From positions 124,001 through 188,000 of the forward strand of contig OY969702.1 in assembly GCA_963702055.1 (NCBI GenBank): a stretch of 64,000 nt of DNA, read 5' to 3'. The first letter of the stretch is position 1. Every line of letters begins with the position of its first letter. This DNA is from CAWINX01 sp963702055 (GTDB lineage Bacteria > Actinomycetota > Thermoleophilia > Solirubrobacterales > 70-9). Both the position numbers and the translations under genes were made by a program. Below are positions 14,343-22,754 of this stretch, one piece after another. The notes under the pieces were generated by a model that did no database searches, was not told where the DNA came from, and saw nothing but the letters and a program-made list of their open reading frames with translations.

Positions 14343-15037
14343 GGCACCTGCCCGTTCTTGATCAGCCCGACCACGCGGTCCTGGGCGGCTTGGATCCCGG
14401 TCTTCTGGCTGGAGATGAAGTCTTTGTACGCGGCCGGGGAGACGACGTCGACCTCGGTCCGCATCGCCCCGTATGCCTGGCCGGAGAAGGTCGCCGCCTG
14501 GCCGGTGTAGGCGCCCTTTTGGTCGGCGCGGAAGATCACGTCGTCGTGCTTGCCCGGGACGGCGTCGCGCTTGCCGGCCAGGTCCGGCACGTCCCAGGTG
14601 TGGACGACGTCGGTGGAGACGAGGTTGAGGACGACGGTCGTGTCGACCGGGACGACCAGCTTGTAATAGGAGAAGGCGCCGTTCGGGTAGTCGTAGCGCC
14701 ACAGCCACTGCTGGCCGGTCGCCTTGATCGTCAACGGCTGGGAGTGGGCGGCCTGGAGCCCGGCCGGGCCGGTGGTCGGTTCCTCGCGCGCCCGGTCGGT
14801 GAAGACGATGCCGGCGACGAGGATCGCCGCGGCGAAGACGGTCAGCAGGGCGCCGACCCGGATCTGGACCCGTCGGCCGCCGCGCACCTGGCGCGGTTCG
14901 GCGCCGCGCTCGGAGCGGTAGCGGCGCACCGCGTAGATCAGCCCGACGTTGATCGCGACGATGACGATCGTCGCGGCGACGAAGCCAATCCAGTACAGAG
15001 TGTCGATCTGGTCGGTGCCAGGAGAGTGGGGCGCCAA
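14339..15037 (-). CDS. Subunit II-like cupredoxin lacking CuA ligands
   Basis: 232 residues: two N-terminal helices (about 13-36 and 60-80), then a cupredoxin-like domain with the subunit II signature WLWRYDYPNGAFSYY. The CuA site is degraded. H146 (VVHTWDVPDLAG) and M192 remain, but positions of the two Cys, the Glu and the second His are A181, S185, T183 and Y189 in AATFSGQAYGAM. It cannot bind CuA in the known way. It is the first gene of the operon leading to the ligand-less subunit I, so both partners lost their redox sites together. Residual function is unknown. Confidence 0.8.
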   Translation of the reverse strand: MAPHSPGTDQIDTLYWIGFVAATIVIVAINVGLIYAVRRYRSERGAEPRQVRGGRRVQIRVGALLTVFAAAILVAGIVFTDRAREEPTTGPAGLQAAHSQPLTIKATGQQWLWRYDYPNGAFSYYKLVVPVDTTVVLNLVSTDVVHTWDVPDLAGKRDAVPGKHDDVIFRADQKGAYTGQAATFSGQAYGAMRTEVDVVSPAAYKDFISSQKTGIQAAQDRVVGLIKNGQVP

Positions 15038-15128
15038 AGCGCGGCCATTCTAATCACGAGTCAGACATCAAAGGCGGCGCGCCGCCGCTCTCCGGCGCCC
15101 GGGGTCTCTACCTATACTCGCCGACCCT

Positions 15129-16073
15129 ATGCGTAGGCGACACCGGACATCACCGTCACTGCGCATGGCGGTGCGCGTTGGAGCGGCCGCCGTGGTGGGG
15201 GCGGCGGTGACGACCCCGTTCGTGCGCCGACGGCTCGGGATCCCGGCGCCGGCGGTGATCGCGGCTTGCGCCGGGGGCCCATTGGCGGTCGCGGTGCTGC
15301 GGCCGCGCTCCAAGTCGCGCGACGTCGTCCTCTTCGCCCTGCAGATGTGGGCCTTCACCGTCGTCCACGAGATGCCCTACGACGACCCCGAGCGGCTGCG
15401 GTCGCGATTGCGGACGCGCTATCCGATCGTCCTCGACCGCGCGCTCGGCGCCGGCCGCCTGCCCAACGTCCGGTTGCAGCGGGCGCTGTCGCGCTTCCGC
15501 GGCGTCGGGGTGCTCGACCGCTTCCTCACCTGGGCCCACTGGCTCTGGTTCCTCGAGCCCTACCTGGCGATGACCTTCATCCTCCTGCGCCGCAACGAGC
15601 GCTTCCCGCGCGCCGCGCGCCAGCTCGCCGCCGTCTTCGACCTCGGCTGCGCCGGTTACTTTCTGGTCCCGACCGCGCCTCCATGGTGGTCCTCTGAACA
15701 GGGGCAGACCGGGGAGGAGGTGCGCCGGGTGATGGTCGAGGTCGGCGAACAGACCTGGAAGTCGGCCTGGCCGAAGATGTACGGGGCGCTGGGCGGCAAT
15801 CCGTGGGCGGCGATGCCCTCGCTGCACTTCGCGACCTCGCTCTCGGCCGCGATTTCGCTGGCCGAGGCAGGCCCGGTGGAGGGGGCGATCGGGTGGGGTT
15901 ACTCGCTGACGCTCGGTTTCGCCCTCGTCTACCTGGGCGAGCACTACGTCACCGATCTGGCCGCCGGGGCGCTGCTGGTCGCCGCGGTGCGCGCCGGGGA
16001 GCCGCTCGCCGAGCCGCTGGTCGAGGGGGTCAATCGCTCCCTCAGGCGTCTGGAGAAGATCGCGAGCGGGTAG
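15129..16073 (+). CDS. PAP2-family membrane phosphatase/phosphotransferase
   Basis: 314-residue membrane enzyme of the type-2 phosphatidic acid phosphatase superfamily, of the inositol-phosphorylceramide-synthase-like kind. The catalytic motifs are PTAPPWW (about 182-188), MPSLHFATS (about 233-241, active His) and YLGEHYVTDLAAG (about 276-288, second His and Asp). Basic leader residues precede several hydrophobic helices. It probably handles lipid phosphate head groups at the outer membrane face. The next gene starts 10 bases later and is also a lipid-type membrane protein, so they may act together. Confidence 0.85.
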   Translation: MRRRHRTSPSLRMAVRVGAAAVVGAAVTTPFVRRRLGIPAPAVIAACAGGPLAVAVLRPRSKSRDVVLFALQMWAFTVVHEMPYDDPERLRSRLRTRYPIVLDRALGAGRLPNVRLQRALSRFRGVGVLDRFLTWAHWLWFLEPYLAMTFILLRRNERFPRAARQLAAVFDLGCAGYFLVPTAPPWWSSEQGQTGEEVRRVMVEVGEQTWKSAWPKMYGALGGNPWAAMPSLHFATSLSAAISLAEAGPVEGAIGWGYSLTLGFALVYLGEHYVTDLAAGALLVAAVRAGEPLAEPLVEGVNRSLRRLEKIASG

Positions 16074-16083
16074 CGTCCCTGGC

Positions 16084-17196
16084 GTGTCTGAGGAGGAGCT
16101 GCGCAACGGCGACGACACTGCCGAGCTGCCGCTGTTCACGCCGCGCCGCGTGATTCAGACGATCCTCCTCGTCGTCGCGCTCCTGGTCGGGATCTACTTC
16201 CTCTTCCCGAAGCTGGTCGGGCTGAGCGGGGCGCTCGCTAAGCTCGGCGACGCCGAACCGGTCTGGATCGCGATCGCGATCGCCTTCAACGTCGTCGCCT
16301 TCGCGACCTACGTCGCCCTCTTCAAGGCCGTGGTCGGCGGCAAGGCGCTACGACTCACCTGGGCCGAGACCTACGAGATCAACATGGCCGGCCTGGCGGC
16401 GACGCTGCTCTTCTCGGCGGCGGGCGCCGGGGGAATCGCGCTGACCTACTGGGCGCTGCGCAAGGCCGGGATGCGCCGTCGCGACGTCGCGCGGCGGATG
16501 GTCGCCTTCCTCACCCTCCACTACGCTTTCTACCCGATCGCCCTGATCATCTTCGGGATCCTCCTGCGCACCGGGGTGCTGAACGGGGAGCACTCGGTCG
16601 AGCTGACGATCATCCCGGCGGCGGTCGCGGGTTTGCTGCTGGTCGTGGGGGTTCTGATTGCGCTGATCCCTCCCGACCTGGAGCGGCGTGTGGCGCCGTT
16701 CGTGCACGGAGAGCGGGGCAAGGCGATCGCCGACACCGTCGCCCGGGTGCCGGCGACGGTGGGGGAGGGCTTCCGCTTCGCGCTCAGCCTCTTCGCCCAC
16801 CCTTCGCGCGGCGGCTTGGCGGTAATCGGCGCCGCCGGTTACTGGGCGGCCAACATCGGCATCCTCTGGGCCTCCTTCCACGCCCTCGGGGTCCACGTGC
16901 CGCTCGCCGTCGTCGTCCAGGGGTTCTTCCTCGGCATGGTGGCCAACCTCTTTCCGTTCGCGCCGGCCGGCGTCGGCGCGGTGGACGCCGGGATGATCGG
17001 CGCCTTCGTCCTTTTCGGGATCCCCGAGAACGCGGTCTTCCCGGCGATTCTGATCTACCGCCTGATCGCCTTCTGGATGCCGATCCCGCCTGGGATCGTC
17101 GCCTTCTTCCAGCTCCGCAAGCGGGTTGCGCGCTGGGAAGAGGAGGGTTTGCCGATTGACCGGGGCGGTACTATAAAAAGTGAAGTATTAGTCTAA
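16084..17196 (+). CDS. Flippase-like membrane protein (UPF0104 / LPG synthase TM region)
   Basis: 370 residues, GTG start, about eight to nine hydrophobic helices with the lysylphosphatidylglycerol-synthase transmembrane-domain pattern. A conserved loop AAGAGGIALTYWALRKAG (about 115-132) is followed by helices and the terminal PFAPAGVGAVDAGMIG (about 295-310). No C-terminal transferase domain is present, so it is the stand-alone type thought to move lipids or lipid-linked precursors. It follows the PAP2 gene and precedes trxB by 10 bases. Confidence 0.85.
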   Translation: MSEEELRNGDDTAELPLFTPRRVIQTILLVVALLVGIYFLFPKLVGLSGALAKLGDAEPVWIAIAIAFNVVAFATYVALFKAVVGGKALRLTWAETYEINMAGLAATLLFSAAGAGGIALTYWALRKAGMRRRDVARRMVAFLTLHYAFYPIALIIFGILLRTGVLNGEHSVELTIIPAAVAGLLLVVGVLIALIPPDLERRVAPFVHGERGKAIADTVARVPATVGEGFRFALSLFAHPSRGGLAVIGAAGYWAANIGILWASFHALGVHVPLAVVVQGFFLGMVANLFPFAPAGVGAVDAGMIGAFVLFGIPENAVFPAILIYRLIAFWMPIPPGIVAFFQLRKRVARWEEEGLPIDRGGTIKSEVLV

Positions 17197-17206
17197 GGCG
17201 GCAGAG

Positions 17207-18217
17207 ATGGCTGAAGGACAGAAGGTCGAAAACGTGATCATCGTCGGCGGTGGCCCCGCCGGCTATACGGCGGCGCTATATACGGCGCGCGCCAACCTCG
17301 AGCCGCTCGTCTTCGAGGGCTTCCAGTGGGGCGGACAGCTCCAGAACACGACCGACGTCGAGAACTATCCGGGCTACCCCGAGGGGATCATGGGCCCGGA
17401 GATGATGAGCCAGTTTCGCGCCCAGGCGGAGCGCTTCGGGACGCGGTTCGTCACCGACGACGTAGATCGGGTCGAGCTCTCCGACGGTGGCGTCCAGAAG
17501 GTCTACCTCGGCGACGAGGAGCACCTGGCGAAGACCGTGATCCTCGCGATGGGGGCGGAGCCTCGCCGACTCGGCGTCCCGGGTGAGATCGAGCTGGGCG
17601 GCTGCGGCGTCTCCACCTGCGGCGTCTGCGACGGCGCCTTCTTCAAAGGCCAGAAGGTGATCGTGATCGGCGGTGGCGACTCCGCGATGGAGGACTCGAT
17701 CTTCATCTCCAAGTTCGCCAGCGAGCTGATCGTGGTCAACCGCCGCGACGAGTTCCGCGCCTCGAAGATCATGTTCGAGCGCGCCCAGGAACGCCCCAAC
17801 ATCTCCTTCAAGACCCCCTTCGTCGTCGAGGAGTTCGTCGGCGGCGACGCCGGCAAGCTCGACCGCGTGCGGCTGCGAAACGCCGAGACCGGCGAGACCG
17901 AGGACGTTCAGACCGAAGGCGCCTTCGTCGCGATCGGCCACATCCCCAAATCCGAGATCGTCGTCGATCAGGTCGGCACCGACGAGGACGGATACATCGT
18001 CACCCAGCCCGGCTCGACCCGCACAAACCTGGGCGGCGTCTTCGCCGTCGGCGACGTCGTCGACAACACCTACCGCCAGGCGGTCACCGCCGCCGGCACC
18101 GGTTGCATGGGCGCCCTCGACGCCGAGTGGTACCTGCGCGACACGCCCCCCTCGCCCGAGGCGCACTGGGCACCGGGGGGCGAGCCCGCCGAGATCGCGC
18201 CGACGCCGGGCTCCTAA
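17207..18217 (+). CDS. trxB: Thioredoxin reductase
   Basis: FAD- and NADPH-dependent enzyme keeping thioredoxin reduced in the cytoplasm. 336 residues. FAD site IIVGGGPAGYTAAL (11-24); redox-active C138-G-V-C141 in STCGVCDGAFF; NADPH site VIGGGDSAMED (153-163); the second FAD motif GGVFAVGDVVD near 280. All catalytic features are intact. ATG 17207 is preceded by a purine-rich AGGCGG. No trxA lies nearby. The 3' end overlaps the convergent VOC gene by 4 bases. Confidence 0.96.
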   Translation: MAEGQKVENVIIVGGGPAGYTAALYTARANLEPLVFEGFQWGGQLQNTTDVENYPGYPEGIMGPEMMSQFRAQAERFGTRFVTDDVDRVELSDGGVQKVYLGDEEHLAKTVILAMGAEPRRLGVPGEIELGGCGVSTCGVCDGAFFKGQKVIVIGGGDSAMEDSIFISKFASELIVVNRRDEFRASKIMFERAQERPNISFKTPFVVEEFVGGDAGKLDRVRLRNAETGETEDVQTEGAFVAIGHIPKSEIVVDQVGTDEDGYIVTQPGSTRTNLGGVFAVGDVVDNTYRQAVTAAGTGCMGALDAEWYLRDTPPSPEAHWAPGGEPAEIAPTPGS

Positions 18218-18567
18218 GCCGAAGAGTCGGTCGGCTGCGGGGCAGCCGCGGCGAGTGCGAACGGAGTGCCCTCCGAGTCGCGACAGACAGCCCATCGCTC
18301 CCCTGGGTGGATGACTATGCCGCCCAGCCGGCGGACGCGCTCGAGCGCCGCGGCGAGGTCGGCGACGGTGAAGTAGGGGAGGGACCCGGTGTCGCCGGGG
18401 CCGGATCCCCGCTCGTGCACTCCGAGTCGGAGGCCGTCGTGCTCGACTTCCCAGCCCGACCCTGCCTCGGAGGGTCTCGGCGCAAGTTCGACCTCGAGCA
18501 GGCCCTGCCAGAAGCCGAGGGCGCGATCGGGATCGTCAGCCGGGAACTCGATCAGCGGCGCGGGCAC
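18214..18567 (-). CDS. VOC-superfamily (glyoxalase-like) small protein
   Basis: 117 residues, a single vicinal-oxygen-chelate domain: IEFPADDPDRALGFWQGLL at the start, PYFTVADLAAALERVRRLGG in the middle and CRDSEGTPFALA at the end. Metal-ligand positions are not clearly His/Glu throughout, so enzymatic activity is uncertain. The substrate is unknown. Confidence 0.8.
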   Translation of the reverse strand: MPAPLIEFPADDPDRALGFWQGLLEVELAPRPSEAGSGWEVEHDGLRLGVHERGSGPGDTGSLPYFTVADLAAALERVRRLGGIVIHPGERWAVCRDSEGTPFALAAAAPQPTDSSA

Positions 18568-18591
18568 ACTCCGAGTATGACCATCCTGCCT

Positions 18592-18987
18592 CTAGCAGCG
18601 GAAACGACGGCTGACCGAGCGCGCCTGGTTCACCCACTCGCCCCGGCGGTTGAGCGCCTGGCCGACCGTTGTGGTGCGCCAGACGCCGGCGACGCAACCG
18701 GGCACGCTCACCTCTCCGACGATTCGGCGGCCCTTGCCCGCGCTTGAGGTGGCGCAGCGCACGTCGAAGAAGCGGCGGCCGAAGCGTTTGCGCAGGCAGA
18801 CCGTGACCTGTAGTCCCGGGTGGACGGCCCGGGTGCGATAGACGCCGGTTCCGACCAGTTGAAGGCTGGCGCTGTCGTAGGCGGGGGGGCGTGCGTGGGC
18901 CGCGAAGCCGCTGCCTGCCTGGGCGACGGTCGCCCCGAGAGCGGTGAGCGCGAGGGCAATTGTGAAGACGAGACGTCCGTTTCTCAT
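18592..18987 (-). CDS. Secreted small cysteine-containing protein
   Basis: 131 residues. A Sec signal peptide is evident (LVFTIALALTALGATVAQAG), with likely cleavage after AQA. The mature part is basic and has four cysteines (VTVCLRK, VRCATS, PGCVAG and the final RFRC), which could form two disulfides. GGAGGATG precedes the ATG as a good ribosome site. No family is recognised. Confidence 0.6.
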   Translation of the reverse strand: MRNGRLVFTIALALTALGATVAQAGSGFAAHARPPAYDSASLQLVGTGVYRTRAVHPGLQVTVCLRKRFGRRFFDVRCATSSAGKGRRIVGEVSVPGCVAGVWRTTTVGQALNRRGEWVNQARSVSRRFRC

Positions 18988-19040
18988 TTCATCCTCCAGG
19001 GGTACAAACCGAACAGATGGGTGTTTGTCCCGGTGTAAGC

Positions 19041-19937
19041 ATGTCGGGGGATTTTGCAGACGGAGAGTCGGGGCCGGGTGACGGCGGAACTGCGGCGGCG
19101 GCCGAGGTCCAGCTGACCGCCACTCAGCGCCAGATTCTCGAAGCGCTGTGTCGTCCGGCGCTCGCCGGCAACCGGTACGCGACGCCGGCGACGAATCAGG
19201 AAATCGCCGGCGAGGTCTACCTCAGCGTCGATGCGGTGAAGGCGCACCTGCGCACCCTGTACAGAAAGTTCGGAATCGAGGAGCTGCCCCACAACCAGAA
19301 GCGGGCGCGCCTTGTGGAGCTGGTCCTCGAGGGCGGTTACCTCTCCGTCGACGCAGACGTCGATGCCGGGGACGACTCTCGGGCGCCATTGCCGCCCGTC
19401 GGGGCTCCCGCAACACCCGGGCGGCGGAGGCGCTACCTCGGCGCGATCGCGATCGCAATCGCCGCCGGCACCGCTCTCGCGCTTGCGATCCTCGTGATCG
19501 TCGGGGCCTTCTCCGGCGGCCGGGCCGAATCCACCGCCGTCGCCCCCTACAAGAGCGCGGTGCGCGGCTTCTGCCGCCTTGCGCTCGCGGGTGAGGACCA
19601 AGGCGTAGGCGCCACCGCGCAGCAGCGGGCCGGGTCCTACCTCGAGGTGATCGAGACCGTGCGGGGCAGGCTGGCGTCGTTGCCGGCGCCGGCCGAGTCG
19701 AGCCTCGCGCTGGCCCGCTTCCGCTCCGGCCTCGACCGCGCCGCCGACTTCACGAGCATCGTCGCCCAGGCCCCTCCGACCACCGGCACCGGGCGGCAGG
19801 AGGACGTCGTCGCCGAGCTGACCTTCGCCGCCGGCCAGGTCCAGGCCGGCGCCCTCGGCTACGGCCTGGGGTCGAGTTGCGTGGCGGTTGGAGATCTCGT
19901 CTCGCGCTCGGCCCGCAACGCCGCTCACCTTCCGTAA
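19041..19937 (+). CDS. Membrane-anchored winged-HTH regulator
   Basis: 298 residues from the ATG at 19041 (an in-frame start at 19017 gives eight more). Residues about 25-100 form a LuxR-like helix-turn-helix of the kind usually fused to FHA domains: LTATQRQILEALCRP, NQEIAGEVYLSVDAVKAHL, RKFGIEELPHNQKRARLVEL. A hydrophobic helix near 138-160 (LGAIAIAIAAGTALALAILV) follows. The outer part of about 130 residues is rich in Ala, with a Cys pair (FCRLALAG and SSCVAVG). It could link an extracytoplasmic signal to DNA binding. It is divergent from the secreted Cys protein. Confidence 0.7.
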   Translation: MSGDFADGESGPGDGGTAAAAEVQLTATQRQILEALCRPALAGNRYATPATNQEIAGEVYLSVDAVKAHLRTLYRKFGIEELPHNQKRARLVELVLEGGYLSVDADVDAGDDSRAPLPPVGAPATPGRRRRYLGAIAIAIAAGTALALAILVIVGAFSGGRAESTAVAPYKSAVRGFCRLALAGEDQGVGATAQQRAGSYLEVIETVRGRLASLPAPAESSLALARFRSGLDRAADFTSIVAQAPPTTGTGRQEDVVAELTFAAGQVQAGALGYGLGSSCVAVGDLVSRSARNAAHLP

Positions 19938-19938
19938 G

Positions 19939-19980
19939 CGGGTCGCGGGAGAGGCGCCAGGAGCCCCTCCCGCGAGCCCG
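19939..19980. terminator. Bidirectional hairpin between convergent genes
   Basis: Perfect 9-bp arms TCGCGGGAG (19943-19951) and CTCCCGCGA (19967-19975). Outer CGGG/CCCG pairs extend them after a one-base bulge. It lies between the HTH regulator (ends 19937) and the convergent RTX-repeat gene (ends 20009). There is no T-run, as usual in GC-rich actinobacteria. Confidence 0.55.
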
Positions 19981-20008
19981 TTTGCCAGGGAGCCGCTTCG
20001 TCGCACCG

Positions 20009-20593
20009 CTACTCGGAGGCGCCTTCGTTCGGCTTCGGCGCGTGGACGTTGACCCGCTCGCAACCAGGACGGATTACGTCCTGCGGGTCAGCGAAGACGA
20101 TGTCGTAGCCGCTGCCGCAGGAGACCACGTCAGGCTCGCCGTCGCGGACGAAGACGAGGTCGTTGCCGGGCCCGGCGAACACGGTGTCCGCGCCGGGCGT
20201 GCCGACGTCGGCCTTGGCTCGGGCGAATATCGTGTCGTTGCCGGGGCCGCCGAAGACGATGTCGACGCCCCGGCCGGCGAACATGATGTCGCCGCCGCGG
20301 CCGCCGTACTCGCGATCGTCTCCGAGGCTGCCGCGGATGAGATCCCGCCCGGGACCGCCGGAGAGGACGTCGTTACCGGTTCCGCCGTTGATCCGGTCCG
20401 GCCCACCGAGCCCGGCGACCGTGTCGTTGCCTCCCAACGCCCTGATCCGGTCGGCGTGCCCGGTGCCGATGATCACGTTGTCGCCGTCGTCGCCGACGAT
20501 CGGCGGCGCCGCCGATGCCACTCCGACGCAGATCGCCAGAGCCAGCACCCCGGCGGCCGGCGCCCCCACCTTCCAGATCCGTCTCGACCTCAT
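20009..20593 (-). CDS. Secreted RTX-type calcium-binding repeat protein
   Basis: 194 residues with a signal peptide (VLALAICVGVASAAPP). The mature region, about 30-160, is built of nonapeptide repeats of the GGxGxDxUx type: ADRIRALGGNDTVAGLGGPD, GGTGNDVLSGGPGRDLIRGS, GGPGNDTIFA and AGPGNDLVF. These fold as a calcium-binding parallel beta-roll. A Cys pair flanks the end (VVSCGSG, RPGCERV). No enzymatic domain is attached, so it is a short stand-alone repeat protein. Confidence 0.85.
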   Translation of the reverse strand: MRSRRIWKVGAPAAGVLALAICVGVASAAPPIVGDDGDNVIIGTGHADRIRALGGNDTVAGLGGPDRINGGTGNDVLSGGPGRDLIRGSLGDDREYGGRGGDIMFAGRGVDIVFGGPGNDTIFARAKADVGTPGADTVFAGPGNDLVFVRDGEPDVVSCGSGYDIVFADPQDVIRPGCERVNVHAPKPNEGASE

Positions 20594-20737
20594 CCATTGC
20601 CTCCTGTTTGTCGCCGCCGCGGCGCTTGGAAATGCCGACGATCACGAAAGCCCAGACCGGGCATTCGCGCAAGGCACCCCAGGGCTAAGCGGTGCCCACC
20701 CCGGGTGTTGGACGCCTGTGCTCGTGCCTGGGGGCGC

Positions 20738-21622
20738 TCAACCGATCCGCGGCTTGAATTTGGTCCAGCGCTCGGAATCGAAGGGCCGGGCGTCGGCGTG
20801 GATTGCCGCCGCGACCCTTGCGACGGCGCCACCGAGGTCTTCGAAGATCGCTCGCACCAGCGCCTCGGCCGTCGCCCCCGGCTCGATTGCGAGCGTCGCG
20901 ACGGCATCGAGCAACTCGCGTTGGGTGAGCGCCAAGGCGGTGCGCCCCGCAGCAGGGATCGCCGCCAGCGCAACCGGGTCGCCGTCCAGGCAAACCGCGC
21001 CGAAGCGGGAGACGAAGGCGAGGACCTCGTCGAAATGCTCGCCCCCGTCATCCGCCTCGAAGGGGGTCCGCAGCTCGCCGATGCTGTAGCTCAGCTCCGA
21101 CCAGGCGAGTTGGGTCAGCTGGACAGGGGTGACCCAGAGGACTGTCGCCGACGCCGCCGTCCCGGCGCTCGGAAACAGCGTCGCCGGCATCGATCCGTAC
21201 AGGGCGGGTTGCGCGGAGGCGCCGACGTCGAAGTCGTGCAGGCGACCGGTCATGGCGAGGACGGCCCTGTCCTCCGCGTCTGGGAAGTGGCCGAACTTGC
21301 GCTTCAGGGTCGCGGGCGCGGCGTTGGATCCGAAGGCGAGGATCGGCAGGCGTTCGCCATCGGCAGCGGCGAACTTACGCAGGCTTCGGTCCCGCTCCCC
21401 CTTCGACTGTTCGCTGAGAAGGACGACCTCGCCGTCGCTCAACAGATAGGAGCCCCCCGGTCGCGCCCAGGGGTAGCCAAGCGCGCGGGAGAGCGCCTCG
21501 TCGTCGTAGGCGCGGGGAGGGATTTGGGCGATCAGATCGCGAACGTGCTCCCTGAACTCCCCATCGTCCAGGGCAAGGCGTTTGAGCAGCTCCGGCTCGG
21601 CGATCGGCGGCCGGCGCGCCAC
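20738..21622 (-). CDS. Gamma-glutamylcyclotransferase-fold-like protein
   Basis: 294 residues, soluble. The phrase LPILAFGSNAAPATLKRKF near 92-110 resembles the YGSN substrate loop that opens the AIG2/gamma-glutamylcyclotransferase fold. Downstream YGSMPATLFPSAGTAAS and LWVTPVQLTQLAWSELSYSI fit the same barrel. The first 90 residues are not assigned. The assignment is tentative and the substrate unknown. Confidence 0.55.
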   Translation of the reverse strand: MARRPPIAEPELLKRLALDDGEFREHVRDLIAQIPPRAYDDEALSRALGYPWARPGGSYLLSDGEVVLLSEQSKGERDRSLRKFAAADGERLPILAFGSNAAPATLKRKFGHFPDAEDRAVLAMTGRLHDFDVGASAQPALYGSMPATLFPSAGTAASATVLWVTPVQLTQLAWSELSYSIGELRTPFEADDGGEHFDEVLAFVSRFGAVCLDGDPVALAAIPAAGRTALALTQRELLDAVATLAIEPGATAEALVRAIFEDLGGAVARVAAAIHADARPFDSERWTKFKPRIG

Positions 21623-21646
21623 GGAGCTGTGCTTAGCGGGACGGCG

Positions 21647-21871
21647 TCAGCCCGGGAAGGGCTCGGCCTGGCGCTCGCCGGGGGTGTAGTCGGCCTCGGC
21701 TTCGAGCGTGCCACGGATCTGCTCGCTCAACTCCGGGGTGTTCTCGTGACCGTGCGCGGACACCGCGTGCTCGGTGGCCGCCGCCACGACTTCGTCCTCC
21801 TCGCCGATGATCGTCAACGAGCAGTTCTTCTCGCTTTCGAACCGTCGGCAATCCGCCATCACTCGACTCAT
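21647..21871 (-). CDS. DUF1059-family small protein
   Basis: 74 residues matching the DUF1059 pattern: ADCRRFESEKNCSLTIIGE with two Cys, a middle helix EEDEVVAAATEHAVSAHGH, and the closing HENTPELSEQIRGTLE. Function of the family is unknown; it is widespread in soil actinobacteria. It is separated from the cyclotransferase-like gene by 24 bases in the same direction. Confidence 0.75.
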   Translation of the reverse strand: MSRVMADCRRFESEKNCSLTIIGEEDEVVAAATEHAVSAHGHENTPELSEQIRGTLEAEADYTPGERQAEPFPG

Positions 21872-21956
21872 CGGAAACCTCCAACTCGGTAGACGCTGAA
21901 CGACTCCCCCGCGCGGACTCCACTGGTCTACACCCGGGTCGCGGGCGAGTCAAGCG

Positions 21957-22439
21957 TTAATCGATCAGCTTCTGCACGACGAAGGCCTTAGTGCCTTTCG
22001 GCGTCTCGATCTCGACCTGCTCGCCGAGCTTGGCGTCGCGCAGGGCGCGGCCGATCGGCGACTCGGCCGAGAGGCGGCCCTGGGCCAGGTCGGCCTCGGT
22101 CGAGCCGACCAATGTCCAGGTGTTGACCTTGCCGGAGGCCTCGTCCAGTACCTCGGCGGTGCGGCCGAAGGCGAAGGTGTCGGCGGCGCCGTCGACCTCG
22201 ACCACTTCGGCGTTGCGGAGGCGTTCTTTGAGGCGCTTGATCTTCGTTTCCAGATGCGCCTGGTCTTCCTTGGCGATGTGGTAATCGGCGTTCTCCTTGA
22301 GGTCGCCGAGCTCACGCGCGGCCTTGATCCGGGCGGCCATCTCGGTGCGGGCCGGGCCCTCCAACTCGGCGATCTCCGCCCGCAGCGCCTCGATGCCGTC
22401 GGCGGTGATCGCCTCCCTGCCGGTTTCGGCTCCACTCAT
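21957..22439 (-). CDS. greA: Transcription elongation factor GreA
   Basis: 160 residues from the ATG at 22439 (AAGGG eight bases upstream); a longer in-frame extension lacks homology. GreA enters the RNA polymerase secondary channel and triggers cleavage of backtracked RNA. The N-terminal coiled coil carries the acidic tip motif ARELGDLKENADYH (about 46-59). The C-terminal FKBP-like domain has VGSTEADLAQGRLSAESPIG and the end PKGTKAFVVQKLID. All features are normal. Confidence 0.95.
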   Translation of the reverse strand: MSGAETGREAITADGIEALRAEIAELEGPARTEMAARIKAARELGDLKENADYHIAKEDQAHLETKIKRLKERLRNAEVVEVDGAADTFAFGRTAEVLDEASGKVNTWTLVGSTEADLAQGRLSAESPIGRALRDAKLGEQVEIETPKGTKAFVVQKLID

Positions 22440-22460
22440 CTCGCGCACCCTTTCAAATGA

Positions 22461-22754
22461 CCCCGCTATCGTGGGCCCACGGCCGCGTCCTGTACACACC
22501 TCGACTCGATCCAACGCCTCGATCTTCCGGCGGAGATCGCCGGTTGCGAGGAGTGCCTGGCGCTCGGCATGCAGTGGGTTCACCTGAGGATGTGCCAGTC
22601 CTGCGGCCACATCGGCTGCTGCGACAACTCGCAGGGAAAACACGCGACCGGGCACCACCAGTCCAGCGGGCACCCGATCGTCCGCTCTGCCGAGCCCGGC
22701 GAGGAATGGAGCTGGTGCTACGTGGACGAGTTGGCGTTTCGGCTGACGCCCTGA
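22461..22754 (+). CDS. UBP-type zinc-finger protein, start codon unclear
   Basis: The frame is open from 22461. From about 22488 it encodes a typical bacterial UBP-type zinc finger: CTHLD, then EIAGCEECLALG, VHLRMCQSCGHIGCCDNS, KHATGHH, and the end EPGEEWSWCYVDELAF. All Cys/His zinc ligands are present. No ATG, GTG or TTG exists in frame before the internal ATG at 22569, which would cut off the first ligands. Either a rare start is used or the 5' end is damaged. The 3' end overlaps the convergent dehydrogenase by 37 bases. Confidence 0.6.
   Translation, partial: PRYRGPTAASCTHLDSIQRLDLPAEIAGCEECLALGMQWVHLRMCQSCGHIGCCDNSQGKHATGHHQSSGHPIVRSAEPGEEWSWCYVDELAFRLTP

Noticed and set aside
12621..14510. 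Forward-strand open frame of about 629 codons
   Set aside because: Antisense to the subunit I-like gene; low-complexity Arg/Asp/His/Gln composition and no recognisable motif.
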